From Strongylocentrotus purpuratus (Eukaryota > Echinodermata > Echinoidea > Camarodonta > Strongylocentrotidae): a DNA stretch of 64,000 nucleotides. The position numbers were made by a program, and so were the translations under genes. The DNA is taken from positions 23,023,923 through 23,087,922 of the forward strand of contig NW_022145597.1 in the NCBI RefSeq assembly GCF_000002235.5. Direction: 5' to 3'. This document shows positions 38,401 through 52,493 of this stretch, piece after piece (position 1 is the first letter of the stretch; each line of letters begins with the position of its first letter). Under the pieces are notes generated by a model that saw only the letters and a list, made by a program, of their open reading frames with translations, searched no databases and was not told the origin of the DNA.

Positions 38401-41400
38401 AGGTGCATGATTTTCAATACTTCTAAAGATAGGGTGTTAAATGACGTATGTTTGTGACACATGGATGTTAGGGGGTGGGGTTCATGATAGAAACTATGAT
38501 ATATTACATGCTTTGTCTATTAAATCAGTCATAACAAAATGGATTATAGTGCCCCTTGTTTTTTCTTCATGAGGCATTATTATTTTATGAATACAAAGTC
38601 TTGCTTTTAATATATCCACATATTCAATAACATGAAAGAGGGGTCACTGCTAGTGTTAGATATTATGACTGATAGTATTATTGACCTGGCGGTGAAGACG
38701 TAGAGACTATTACTGAAGATGACACTAAGGCAAAGCAGTTTAAGCAAAAGCAAGAAATGAAGAAAGAGAGAAAGAATGCAATCATTAGCCAATACAATCT
38801 TTAGGGAAAAGCAATCATTAAGCAAATGCAATCATTAGGAAAATACAATCATTAAGCAAATGAAAACATTAGGACAATGCTATCATTAAGCAAATGAAAA
38901 CATTTGGAAATGCAATCATTAAGCAAATGAAAACATTAGGACAATGCTATCATTAAGCAAATGCAATCATTAGGAAAATGCAATCATTAAGCAAATGAAA
39001 ACATTAGGAAAATGCAATCATTAAGCAAATAAAAACATTTGGAAAATGCAATCATTAAGCAAATGAAAACATTTGGAAAATGTAATCATTAGGAAGATGC
39101 AATCATTAGGAAATGCAATCATTAGTAAGATGTAATCAAGATTAGGCAAATATTCCAATGAGACAGATAAAGGATATTCTTGATGCAAATCACAAAAATA
39201 ATTTCGTTGGGTTTTTTTTTATGATAAAGACAGCTAGATAATACTGAAATAAAGACAGTATGATCGATTGAAGAAGAAAAGTTACAACTTGGAGAGGAGA
39301 AATTAGAAGTATTAGTTGATGTTTCAGATGAGTTTAGTTGTATGAAAAATAAATTGAAGAAAGATGGAAAATCACCTCAAAGAGGTCATAAAAGCTTTCA
39401 AGAAGTCAAAAAATTGCACATATAGAACTGAAGCAAACAAATTTCCTTCATCAAATCATCAAAGCAACTAACTAATCATTTTGTTAAAAAATCGAGCCAC
39501 TGCATTAAAGTTTCTTTCATGCAGTACAGATTTTTCTCCATTATCTAAAAACAGACATTACATACAGAACATGACATAAATCATTTCTAAAACATGCAAA
39601 AGTTGGCAGCATCATGCATTTTCATTGTCATTATTTTAAGTAGTATACTGCCTTGCTAGTTACTTTGGCAAAAGGATGCAAGTGACATTCTGCCATTTTT
39701 TTTTGTCATAGAAACAAACCAGAAATGCAAAGAACTTTTTTCTTCTTCAAATAATGTTTTTTTTTGCTGAAAATATTACTGTTTCTAGCTATATTGCCAC
39801 AATTGCCACAAATTACTCGCAAGTTACCGTTATGATCTGATGAATTTATTTATTTGATATCACTTACGTTCTGGGTCGCTTGTCTCCTGATCGCTGTCTC
39901 TGTTTTTCTTGAATTTCCTGAAGAAACCTTTCTTGCCTTTGCTATTTACAGTTCCCTGGAGAGAGAAAAGTTATCAGTTAATACAATTATCAACTAACAC
40001 CAATCTAAACACAAGGGGCTACATGGCATGCACATGTATGCAAATCGATATTCCCATATATAAAAACATAAACCAAATATATTTAAAACATTTAAAAATC
40101 CTTATGCCAACTCTGCACAAGCAATTTCAATTTTTGTATTATAAATTCCAAACATAGTGTCCATAAAAACATCTTACACTCCGCATAAATTAATTCTCAA
40201 ATCTCTAAAAATTACTTCATACATTAACATAGTTGTCTGTTTTAAACAGTTTTAATATTGCTAATATATCATTTGTCATCAGCTCATTTTAACAGTAAAA
40301 TAAAGACTTGAAAAAAGAAAAGAAAATTGCAAATTTAGTCACACAGAAGGGTTTATCGTTTAAAGGTAGTCTTTACTACTTCAGCTAGAAGGGATTAGAC
40401 CACCCAGAGAGCCATCGAGGTCACTGTGACAGGTGGCTATCTCATTAACTCAGCTCTCATTTAACATAAGAAAAAGAGGATCATGGGGGACCAACAGGCA
40501 CCGATTTGGGAAGTTTTCTATATAGAGGGAGCAAGTAGCTACAAGTAGGACAGTGTGCCTTTAAAGTTTAATTTCTCACCGCTGGCTCCTGGATGTTGTT
40601 GCGGTCCTTATTACCCGAGAATTTGACACTCCGTAACCTTGCCTTCTCTTTCCTCTCCACTCTGTATGGTGAAATACAAAAAATATTATGTTACTGAGAG
40701 AGAAATATATAAATTAACATGAATCCCCCAAAACAAATCTCACATCATTATAAATATGATCCTAAATACAAAGAAGAATAAATCATGGGGAAGTTTAAAA
40801 TGTTTATAGTAATGTGGAGTAATGGCAGTGTTTCTAAAAAGTAAAATCATTCAAACTTATCCATCTGGAGTTTGGATTGGTCAATGAAATTCCCCTAAAT
40901 ACTACTCCATCATTTCGCCTGTTGTTTATGATAGCTCGTTTGTAGATGGAATCCACTTTACGTACTATTACATATAGTTGTTACTATGATAGACAAGCAT
41001 TGTACAAGCATCGCAAGATTTTGGGGGCCATTAAGTAAAAAAAAGAAAATAAAGAGAATGTACTATATCAACCAATGTATTATAGAAAGAATCACACACA
41101 TTGACAATCAAATTGCTCAAAACTAGACAAAAAAATGATTCTGGAGAAATGAACCCGGATCATAATCCAACCTGTTTTCTACTCTGTACACACATAAAGT
41201 CAAACCTGCTTTAGTGACCACCTGTCTACAAAGACCACATTTTTTTGTTTCCCTTGAAAATGGTTTCTCATTGAAACCTTTACTAAAGGAACCTGTACAT
41301 AAAGACCACTTTTCTTGTCTCCCTCGGTGGTCTTTATAGACAGGTTTCAATGTAAAAACAAAAGTTCAAAGGTTAAAGGTGACTGACCTCCTCTTGCTTG

Positions 41401-44400
41401 GAATGATGCCGATTTCTCCCTCCTCTCCGTTGGGGAGGATGTGACGCGCCTGCCACCACTCATCGTCGCTTGCGTTGGTCACGTGGATGATGTCACCAAA
41501 GTCAAAGCTAAGGCCCTGACTGGGTAGACCGCTGTCCCTGCTCTTATCATAGTCAAACAGAGTCCTGGTAGGAGATGGGTAAAAGAAACAAAAATAGTAG
41601 TGGTGGTTAGTTTACCTGACTGCTAAGAAAGCATCACCTTGGTTTGGAACACGGGTCACCTGATTACGGAGCCACTGCTCTACCAACTGAGCTATCGCGC
41701 CTCCTCTAAAGAGAGTGGAGACCTCAAGCACATGAAAAAAATGAAATAGCAAATAACGGTTCTTTTTTTTCTATGTTGCATTTTGGATATTACTTATAGC
41801 CTCTCAACGTCCCTCCTCCGAGAAATCCTGAACATTCACCTCCATACAGGTAATAGTTTTCCAATAATTTTTTTTAATTTCAAACAGAGATAGTGAATCA
41901 TTCTATTCTGTAAAAGGTGCATTTTGATGACTATTTTGCCCAAATTGCATGTACTTCTGCAATTTAAAGGTTTGAACTTAAAATTTTATACCGGTATGTA
42001 TGAATATAAAAAGACAAAAACATCAAATCAGATTTCTCAGTAACTTCAAATTCAAATTTCAAACAGATTAAAAAATATGCTTCTAAAGAGAGTGCTACAT
42101 GAAATTAACCCCCCCCCCCCCAAAAAAAAAGAGAGTTCAAACAAAGATAAAACGATGAAATAAAGACAACTAAAAAGATGCGTTGAGTACACTCACCTGA
42201 CAAATAATGTTCTCTTAGCTGACGTCCTAAGACTGCCCGTGGGACTAACAGAGTTCTGCATCATCTCCTCACGCAGTGACTGGATCTTCGCTTCAAAACA
42301 GTTGTATTCTGAAATGAAAACATGGACAAAGTTGGACTTAAATCGTCTAAAATTCCATTGGTTGGTCTTGTTCAAGATTCAGTTAACATATTTTACTTAT
42401 AGACCATTTTATTAACATATTCAAATTTATGGATATTTCTTTACTAGTGACCTAGTGATGAGGTATTCCATCAACCTGTTATTAATGAATGAACTACAAT
42501 ACTTGGAATCCATTCTGAGAATGTTACTTGTTGCTATGTCGGGCAAGCCTTGGGCAAGCTAACAGGTTGTAAAGAACAACCTTTCTTTAAACAGTATGCA
42601 TACCATATGAATATGTTAGTAAACCAGTCTATTGACTTGCCTGACATGACAACAAGTAATGTATGCAGACTGGTTTCCAAGTATTGTAGTTAATTCATTA
42701 ATAACAGGTTAATGGCATAACTCGTCACTAGGTCCCCAGGAAAGATACACCATAAAATAAAACCGGTCCATTGTGGTTACAGCTGATGAATTAAACTGTC
42801 TACCTTTTATCATGTGCCATGTCATTGAAGTCATTCAGCTGTTCCAAATAGTCAAATTTATTTTCTTCAAGGGATGCACTATGAATATGACTGACAAAGA
42901 AAGCGGACAAAATATACAGTTCGTCAGGTAGACAAAGGAACATCCCTTCACTGCTATTATGTAAAAACGTTTAGAACAGGTGTCACATGCATATTCACTT
43001 TTTACATAATAGCAGTGAAGGGATGTTCCTTTGTCTACCTGAGGAACTGTATATTTTGTCTGCTTTCTTTGTCAGTCATATTCATAGTGATGTCTTGGAG
43101 TGGATTTGTCATTGCTATTTCTGATAATGCTTCATCAAGCTATTCAGGCTTCACTTTGCTGCAAGCCCACTTGTGTAAACCTTATTATGATTACCAACAT
43201 TATGAAAATAGCCTGTTCTTAATTTATTTTATACCATGCACAATGTTCACTGAAGCTTCTATAATTTGTTATCATTATTAACGAGTCATGAGGCATATTT
43301 GTTGCATTACCAATTCTTCCCAACACAGAGGAGTATATTTAGGGATGTTGAAAAAAACCTTTACATGAAAGAAAAGGCATCAGCCTTGGAAAATTTGTAA
43401 AGATTTCTGTCTGGGGAGACAAAGGTAATTGGCACAAGGCTGAAAATTATCTCATTTAATCGGCCATTGAATATAACAACCGTCTCTAGGGAAAATGGGC
43501 TTATTTTGAATACAATATGAAACCAGATGTTGTGAGATGACTCAATGTACCAGACTAAACATTCACTAGGCTCGTCTCCATCAGCTCAGTTTGCCAAATA
43601 ACCCGCTATTTTAACTATCCCGATCTTCATCAGCCCGCAGTTGTAATTAGCGGGATATTTGGTTGAGAAAATATCCTGAGAATTTTTTTTTTTTTTCCCC
43701 AAAATATCCCGCTATTTGGGAAATATCTGGCAAATTTGCGCCCGTCCGAGCTAGTTTGTGATGAGCGTATTGGTCGGGTGAATACGCAACTTTAAGCTTC
43801 AGGAAAATTTCGCTAGTCTGAAAATAGAGGGTTATTTGGCGAACTTGAGCTGATGACGTCAGGCCTACTGAGATGAATAGAATCTCATATAATTGAAAGA
43901 TTATAACAAATGCATTGTTATCATGACACAAAGAGGCATCAGTATACATGGTTACAGTATGATTTCTACTATGTAAAAAAGGCTGCTTCAAACACAATCC
44001 CCTTTCCGCAAAAGAAGAGATTATGAAATGAGCTACATGTAAAGGAATGTACCTTTGCCATACATAATACAAGCTTTTCTTTTTATTAGAACCCCCACTT
44101 TATTTAGCTTTTTCAGTGTATTTATCATATTTATAATAGTATCTTTTGTCCTCACTATTACCATGTACATTATGTTCCTATATTTAATGTTTAGTGATAA
44201 TTATTACCACGTATATCATGTTCAATTATGTTATTTTCGATAAAGTGGAAACAAATAAACTTGAAACAATTCATGTATATGAAGTTGGTCTATAATCAAA
44301 GAAAACATAGGCATCGGACTAACTTCCTTCGTTGAAAGGAACAGAACGGAAGCATTAAAGGTAAAGACCAGTTATGTTCATGCGATTGCATTGTGAAAGA

Positions 44401-47400
44401 AATGTTGTGGAATCGATCAGGAAAGGTTGATCATCTAGCATATAAGTATTGTTGTGTACTGCAAGGTTTTGGAATCATCAAAATGATAAGAAATATGGCC
44501 CAGTCTTCGTAAAGTTACAAGCACTGTACACAGAAAGATGTATATGGGACTATATGCACACGTGCGCGACACGTGCGTTTATCTCTCACAGACCATGTAG
44601 ATAAACTAATTTACCAAATATATCAATTAGAAGGCAAAATTTTTATCATCATGTATTAGTCAAAACATATTCTTTCACATGATTGGTAATAAGAGCTTCC
44701 ATTTCATTTTTTTTTTAAATTGGGGCGTTTCCAATACTGGTCTTTACCTTTAACTCAGCGTCAGGTTTAAATTTTTGGAGGAAAGCAGGTCTACATTTAC
44801 ATGTACATGTTTGTGTGCTACTCATACAACCGTTCACTATATGTTTGCCAACAAACAATTATGGCACACAAAAGATCAAATTCCTGCCTTTCATGAATGG
44901 ACAAAATTATACAAAACGGTGAACTTTTAAATAGAAATTTAGCCTAAGAGGTTAACATTAATCAAATTTCGGTAGGTCAGCTCAGTCAAATCAATAGATT
45001 TTTAAATAGTTCTTTAGAAATGAATGTATTTATTCATGACAGTACAAATATTTACATTCAAACCAAAGTCACAACCAAAAGCATTTTCAAAGGGCGAGAT
45101 CCATCTTTATACAGTTGTAGTGGAATTAAGTTCATTTCAAACCTGCTTATTAAAGAAGTGTAAATAATACACAATCATAACATAATTTAATGATGACAAT
45201 AATTAAGTGTAAAATAACCAGAATTTGGTTGCACTGCTATGCAAACTACATACATTTCTTGTACATTTCAGTAGGGTAATTTTTGTCACTTGACCTTCGG
45301 CATTATACAGTACGAGTATGAAGATATCACGGTATAAAGTCCATATTGTATTCTATTGGTACAGACTTGCACTGCATTCCTTCAAACTAATCCAAACTTC
45401 AATCCAAAGCCTCTTAAAGTACTTGATAATCTACTAAATTCTAAGTCCTCGAGATGTATAACACAGGACAAAAATAGTACTGTAAATATATGTTGAATGA
45501 TGAAGGTATTTTAATTTCTACCAATCATGAGTAAGTAGAGTAAGAAGGAAGGGCTCAAATTTAAAGATAAAGTTGAGTTCTGGTCATGCGATTGCATTGT
45601 GAAAGAAAATATGTGGAATGGATCAGAAAAAGTTGATCAAAATGATAAATTTGGCCCAGTCTTGGTAAAGTAACAAGCACTGTACACAGAACATAGTATA
45701 TGGGACTACACAAATGGTGTCGGGCCTCCTTACCTTGATTTCCTTATCTTTCTATGCTCATTACTCAGCCAGTATACATTTTCTACCAAAATTGCTTGGC
45801 AAATGACATTTGTTTGTAATCTTGAACATTCAGTGTAAGTTTCGTTTGACTCTGTGAGAATTCATTTAAAAAAAAAAAACAGAACTCAAGTTTATCTTTA
45901 ACCTCTTGCCTACTGTAACCAGGTTGTCCCTGTATTAAGCTTATGGGAATCAGGGAATTCAGTAGCCAGTGGGTTAACAGGGGTATGAATGAGAACTGGC
46001 CCTCAATATTTTACTCCACTCGAAACATGGACCCCTTGTCAATAGACCCTAACCTGGACCATCTGTGAAAAAAAAATGTGTGGGGCACTAACAGTTTGGA
46101 ACTTGTTCACAATTTTCTACCTCTAAGCAGACAATGTATTAATTTTAATAATAATAACAATAAGCCCATTCTTGTTTAGCGCATAATACTTAGTCTCTAT
46201 GCGCTTCCAAAGAGCTTCAGAAATTTCAGAGATGAAGACAAAGTTCTATGCTTGTAAATATCATACATTTCTGTCAAATAACAGACACTGTACTTGTATT
46301 TTTTGTATATGATCTCAAATAAACTTCATAAAAACTTCGTATTCTGATCCTGATATTTGTAAATGTAACTCACTATTATTGTATGTCCAATCATTGAGCA
46401 GTTGCAGTTCTTTTCATATATGCATTTCAAAGTCGTTGATACAAACAAGTCCATGCCATTGAAAGCAATCACACACAGGACAATAAAATCCTTTCAATAA
46501 AATATCAAACGGAATTCCAACCATTCAGAAGTAGATTTCACAGGCTACTGCAGAGTGTAGATTCACATCCTGGACACGGCGTAACATACATGGAGAAGAA
46601 TCCCTGTTACTCATGGCATGGAGGATCCCAGAGTTCATTTCATGTCAATTTCCAAAAAGAGGGAGACAGTGGGAGAGAAAGAGATATAAGCCTTTTCAAC
46701 AAAAGCATTGAAGACAGCTAAATACGGATCCTGAGTGACTGGATCACGGCTGTGACATTTCTGTTCTGTTTCCTGCCCGAGACGATTAGTGCCTACTCCA
46801 CAGACTGAAACCCACTCACGAAAGAATACAACTCGTAAATGTTCCAGCCATTGAAAATGAAGTGCAACAATGAGATCGAAGACAGAATGAGAGAGGGAGA
46901 GAGACAGAGGGGGAGAGACAGACAGAGAGAGAAATTAAAAAGCTCTTGAAATGTATCCGCTAGGCAAATGCCATTGTTCGCTCCACATTTTGCTTTAAGA
47001 GTAAACAGTAGTTCGCGACTTGATTTCAAATGGCTCTTTGAGAGACGATGGGGGCAAAGGGCACTGGAGCATTAGCTGAAGCTTGTATTGAATAATTTAG
47101 GTTTGTACGACTTGATAACAATGTGTGCTGCTCGACTTCTATCTGTAAAATCAATAAGTCCATCCATTCATTTATCCTTTTCTCACCCTCAATGATAAAT
47201 ACGATAGATAGCTTGCGAAGTACAGGCCAAAATTATAGGAGCAGTGCATATTTTACCAGGTTTAACACAATTTGCTCTGCCCTAAACGGCAAACATATGA
47301 AGTAAACATGCATGCATTATGAACATGTATGTACTGTACAAATATACCGATACTGATGTGTGTTGGAAAATGATAAGACTAAAACATGGAAAATGCATTA

Positions 47401-47960
47401 CATCTTGGTTGATCGCAAAATAATGATAAATACCATATAATCACCATTTGGTATCACTTCTGAAAGAAGCCTCATTAAATGTGACAAACTGAGTCATTCA
47501 TCAATTTTAGTAGATTACAAATGGCCTTGTCATAAGCCACCTCTAGCTGTGTTTCATTAAAATAAAATAAAATCAAGAAACAGTAGATGTAGGCAAAGAA
47601 TGATGCCATACCTGCATTACAACAGCATATTTGCACACTTAAACAAACCTAGAAATACAACATTTCAATAGAGCATAGATAGGTCAGATTTTATTTGTAC
47701 CCTTTTCTGATCACAGATAAAATACTAGTAGTCCAACGTGTGAAATAGGTCAAGGAGAGAGAGAGAGGGAGAGAGAGAGAGAGAGAGGGAGGGAGGGAGA
47801 GAGAGAGAGAGGGAGGGAGGGAGGGAGAGAGTGAGGGAGGGAGACAAAGAGAGGGAGAGAGACAAACAGAGAGAGAGAGAGAGAAAGAGAGAGACAGAAG
47901 GAGAGAGAAGAGAGAGAGAGAGAGTGAGGGAGGGAGACAAAGAGAGGGAGAGAGACAAAC

Positions 47961-48040
<80 letters not shown>

Positions 48041-51000
48041 GGGGGGGGGGGGGCGGGGGATGGGCAAGATAAAGGAACAAAGTATATAAAAAGAGAAATG
48101 AAGGAACATGTTCAAGGGGGAGATAAACAAAGTATATGGAACAGGAAATGGAGGCATATGTACAGAATTGGGAGGGGGGGGGGGGAGAAAAAAGAAGGGT
48201 GAGATAGAGAGAGAGGTTGAAATAATACAGTTATAAGTTATAAGGGGATCAATAAGAAAGGAAGAGGAGTAAAAGAGACAGAGAAGGGGAGAGGGGGCGG
48301 GGGCACGATTAACAATTGTACACATTTAAATGTATGACAAAGACTTCGAGGAAAAGGAAATTAAAGCTAATTATACCCATAATACGCGTTGAGATGGTAG
48401 ACAATTACCATCAACCACAAAACAAATGTTACTTCTGCAAGAGAAGGAAGTGTGTGGGTGTGCTAACTTGGTTCTTGTTCTTTTGCATTTTTCTCAGATT
48501 CTGATTTTTAAGGTGTGGATATCCTGCCTTTTGTTTAGGGATTTAAAAAGATCGGAGGTGCTCTTAATCCACGTTCTAGATGGATGATCCTCATTGAAGC
48601 TCATTATCCCACTCACTTCAACATATAAAAACACGGAAGTCCGTGAGCCACAAATTATGCAAATTATAAGCAATGAGTCAACTTAAATGCAAAGACTCCC
48701 CTCCTCAAGAAATAAAGGAGAACTATTTTTGTCTGTTGAGAGCCCTTATAGGTACCACTAACGTTTTCTTTTCAAGACAACAATGAAAATGGTTGCATTG
48801 TGTATAAATACATTTTAAATTGTTCTAATAAACAACAAAAAAGCAACCTCAGACATATACATGTACAGTATATTGCTTACTGTTTTGAAAAAAGACAGTT
48901 GTTAGCCTTCTTTTGTAATTTCTGTTCTCAGATTTAGATTGAACGTCATTAGCTTTAGGGAAATTAAAAAAATGTATTTCACAACATGTAATTTTGTTTA
49001 TCTAAACATACTTTTTAAAAAACTCAAAACATAGTAAAAATGCACAATATTACAGATCTTTGTAGTATTGTTGTCTAGATGTGTTCATAGTTTATACTGT
49101 TATTTCATTTTAGAACATAACTAACAACTAAGTAACTAACAAAAATATTGAGTTGGGGTGAAAATTAAGGACGAGGGGATGAGAAACAAGGAATTATTTT
49201 TCACTTGGCCTGAATACCTTTTCAACATTATCCAATGGCTAAAAAACTGACTTGCAGCTTTAAGATGTTGAACTTTTAGAACAATTCATGACAGCTAATA
49301 GGTCATGACAGTCAGTCAACCAATGTCAAAATATTTTTCAGTTTGCTTTTCAACAAGAGTAAACAAACAAAGTCAACCGGATGGAAACATTTCTAAGAAA
49401 AAAATAGAGCAAAAATAAATGACAAAATTAGAAACCTGTCAATCAATATTCATGATGATGTATTTGTGGTATTTAGATTAATGATGTTTGTTCTGGTGAT
49501 TCATAATTTTCCCTCCCACCGAATGATGCATGTGCAAGTACGTACCAGGATATCCTAAAGCTACAGTGTAGGTAGATCTCGCCTGAAATGGAATACATGG
49601 GCAGAAGGGATAGAGGGGGGAAGGGGTAATGGGGGTCTACATCTTCTACTTTTGGAGATCTTAAATATTTTTAGGATGTCAGTCAAGAAAAAGATTAAAC
49701 TCTAAATTGTCTGTTTGTCAGACTTTTAAGGAGTTTGCACATCTTGTTTATTAAACACAGATATGTGTACTAAAAGTGTGCCAGTTTTGGTTGGGGGGGG
49801 GGGGGGGGTCAAAAGCTCCATGTGCTCCCTTTGGATATGAAAACCTTTAAAAAAAGAAAGAAAGAAGCTACTTGCTGATCTCAAAGAATGGTATTCATGA
49901 GTGTAAATTCATATAATTAAACATGACATTTCATTATAACTTTCTCCATTGCCAAAGGAACCTAACAAAAATAGAATCACACAAAACGCTTAACCGATTT
50001 CATAGGTGACGCAAGATCTTGAAGGCAATTGTGTGCTGAGAGCAAGAATTCTAATTCAAAGGTATTTGATTCATGTCCTTCGAGCTCCCGACAGACAAAC
50101 TGGAGTGAAAAGAATACCGGTACTAGTTTATAAGAGGACAAACAACGAAAGAAGACGGATTGATAGAAGAGTAAAAACAAAAAGTCATACAAGGACAGTC
50201 TCTGGCATAAATACATGTAAGCCATAACAAATTACTTAATCTATGAGTCTGGTTTCTCTCTTAAAGGTAAAGACCAGTTTTGGAAACGCCCCAATTTCAA
50301 AAAATGAAATGGAAGCTCTTATTACCAATCATGTGAAAGAATATGTTTTTAATAATACATGATGATACCAAATTTGCCGGGAAACCGTCTACTAATTGAT
50401 ATATTTGGTAAATTAGTTTATCTATTGGTGTGTGAGAGATAGAAATGCACATGTCGCGCACGTGTGTGTAGTCCCATATACATCTTTTAGTGTACAGTGC
50501 TTGTAACTTTATAAAGACTGGGCCAAATTTCTTATCATTTTGATGATTCCAGAACCTTGCAGTACATCTATGCTAGATGATCAATCTTTTCTGATGTACA
50601 TTGTATTTCACAACGTTTCTTTCACAATGCAATCGCACAACCATAACTGGTCTTTATCTTTAATATATGAGTCTGGCTTCTCTTTTAAACACTGTCCTTC
50701 TAAACAAGTTGTAGTCTCATATGAAACCAAATTGATCTGAATCAAATGTCACGACATTCACTCGTTGACATACCTAAATTTCAATAATAAGCAATTCACA
50801 CACAAACATTTGTATGAACTACATGTACATAAAGAACCTTTCTAAATATCTTCTATAATCTCTATTGCAGCACAATTTTATAACCAGCAATCATCTTTAT
50901 CTTTAAACCCTTCCGCATCATAGGCGGCAAATTCTGCCCAAACACTTTGAGCGTCAAACAAGGTGAGTAGATTAGGTAGGGATTCATTTTATCTTTTCAA

Positions 51001-51907
51001 AGTCAGAACAAATTACCTCTACTGTGAGTTTTTCAAATATATATAATTTTTTTTTTTTTTTTGGGGGGGGGGGGGGGGGGAAAGAGATGTATTGCCCAAA
51101 CTGATCACTGAAAAGGGCATTTAAGTCCAAAATGTCACTCTTGAAAGTCATACATGCACTAATGTGCTTTGGCTAGACATTACTCTACATTTGCCACTCT
51201 CCACCCAGGTGTTGAATGGTTACTGACAGGAAGAAATTTCTTGAATATTGTGAGCACCGATACAGCAACCTAGCAGAGCCGGGGTAATATTGAAGTGCCT
51301 TGAACACCCTAGATGGTGGATATGTGCGCTATATAAATATATCTGATGTTATCGCCCTCTGACTGCTGGATGGAGGGTTTTTAAGACTGTTTAGTTTTAT
51401 TCTCACATTCATATGCCTACTGTTGAAAAGTGCTGTGGTCCAGAGGAGGAAGTTAAAGATGACAAAAGTAAAGTTACTCTTACCTTCCGGTTTATATTGT
51501 GCATCTATTGTGACCACTTGCCCTGCGCCCTTCAGCGCTAATGCAGCATCTTCATGGGTAGCGTTGACTAGGTCTTTACTATTAACCTGAAAGAAGAAAT
51601 TAAACAATCATTTAATTGGTTGTCCCTCATTCAATATCGTACTTGATGTTGTAATACATTCAATTTATTGCATTCAGTATAATGTATTCAATGTTGTACC
51701 TCATTTATTGTATTCAATTTATCACATTCAATGTATTGTATTCAATGTTATACCTCATTAAATATGGAGGTAAGATGTTAAATTTGTTTGACCAAACTCA
51801 CACCTCATGGCGAATTGCTCCTTCATATTTTAAGCACATATTAAGTAATAATGTACATACATTTTATCACTGTTCTAGTTCATGAAGATATTATCCTTAA
51901 TACTAAT

Positions 51908-51945
<38 letters not shown>

Positions 51946-52450
51946 TTTTCACTGCATTCCTCTGGACATCAATATCTAGTTTATCAAGAATTCTAAATTA
52001 AGCATCTTTTACATTCAATTTTACATGTTTTCTTATTGTCACAATTTGTATAACTATATTATTTTACTTGCACTGTAAAAAAATGTACAATTCAATCTGC
52101 GACTTCCATTCATGTTTTAATAAACCTTGATTCATTTGTATTTAATTTAATTCTTGTTTGCCAAAATTTGGGAGCTACCTACCGCAAGGATTTGATCCCC
52201 TCTCCTTAGAGCACCACTGAGATCCGCCACTCCTCCGGCCAAGATGAACGAGATGAAGATGCCCTCTCCATCCTCTCCTCCCACGATGTTGAAACCAAGA
52301 CCGGTGGCTCCCTTGTTGAGCACTACTTGCCTGGGTTCCCTGTAGCGGTAGATAGTTACAGGAGGGAGAGAGGCAGAGAGAGAGGGAGGGAGGCAGAGAG
52401 AAAGAGAGAGGGAGAGAGAGAGAGAGAGAAGGGGGGGGGGGCAGAGAGAG

Positions 52451-52493
<43 letters not shown>

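Larger units (their letters stand above)
42309..51483 (-). other. Large dlg intron between PDZ3 and SH3-side exons
   Basis: A 9.2-kb intron. I recognise no coding sequence in it. It holds foldback elements 2 and 3, three TTAA MITE copies (44355, 45561, 50261), a GA/poly-G block at 47752-48055 and fragments of AGCGC/TATATAA repeats near 46130 and 51250. Alternative exons cannot be excluded by eye. Confidence 0.6.

Noticed and set aside
47691-48325. Long Ser-Leu-Pro frames up to 191 residues
   Set aside because: They cross a GA/CT microsatellite with poly-G; same for 18297-18662, 22964-23269, 60821-61151 and 61715-62271.
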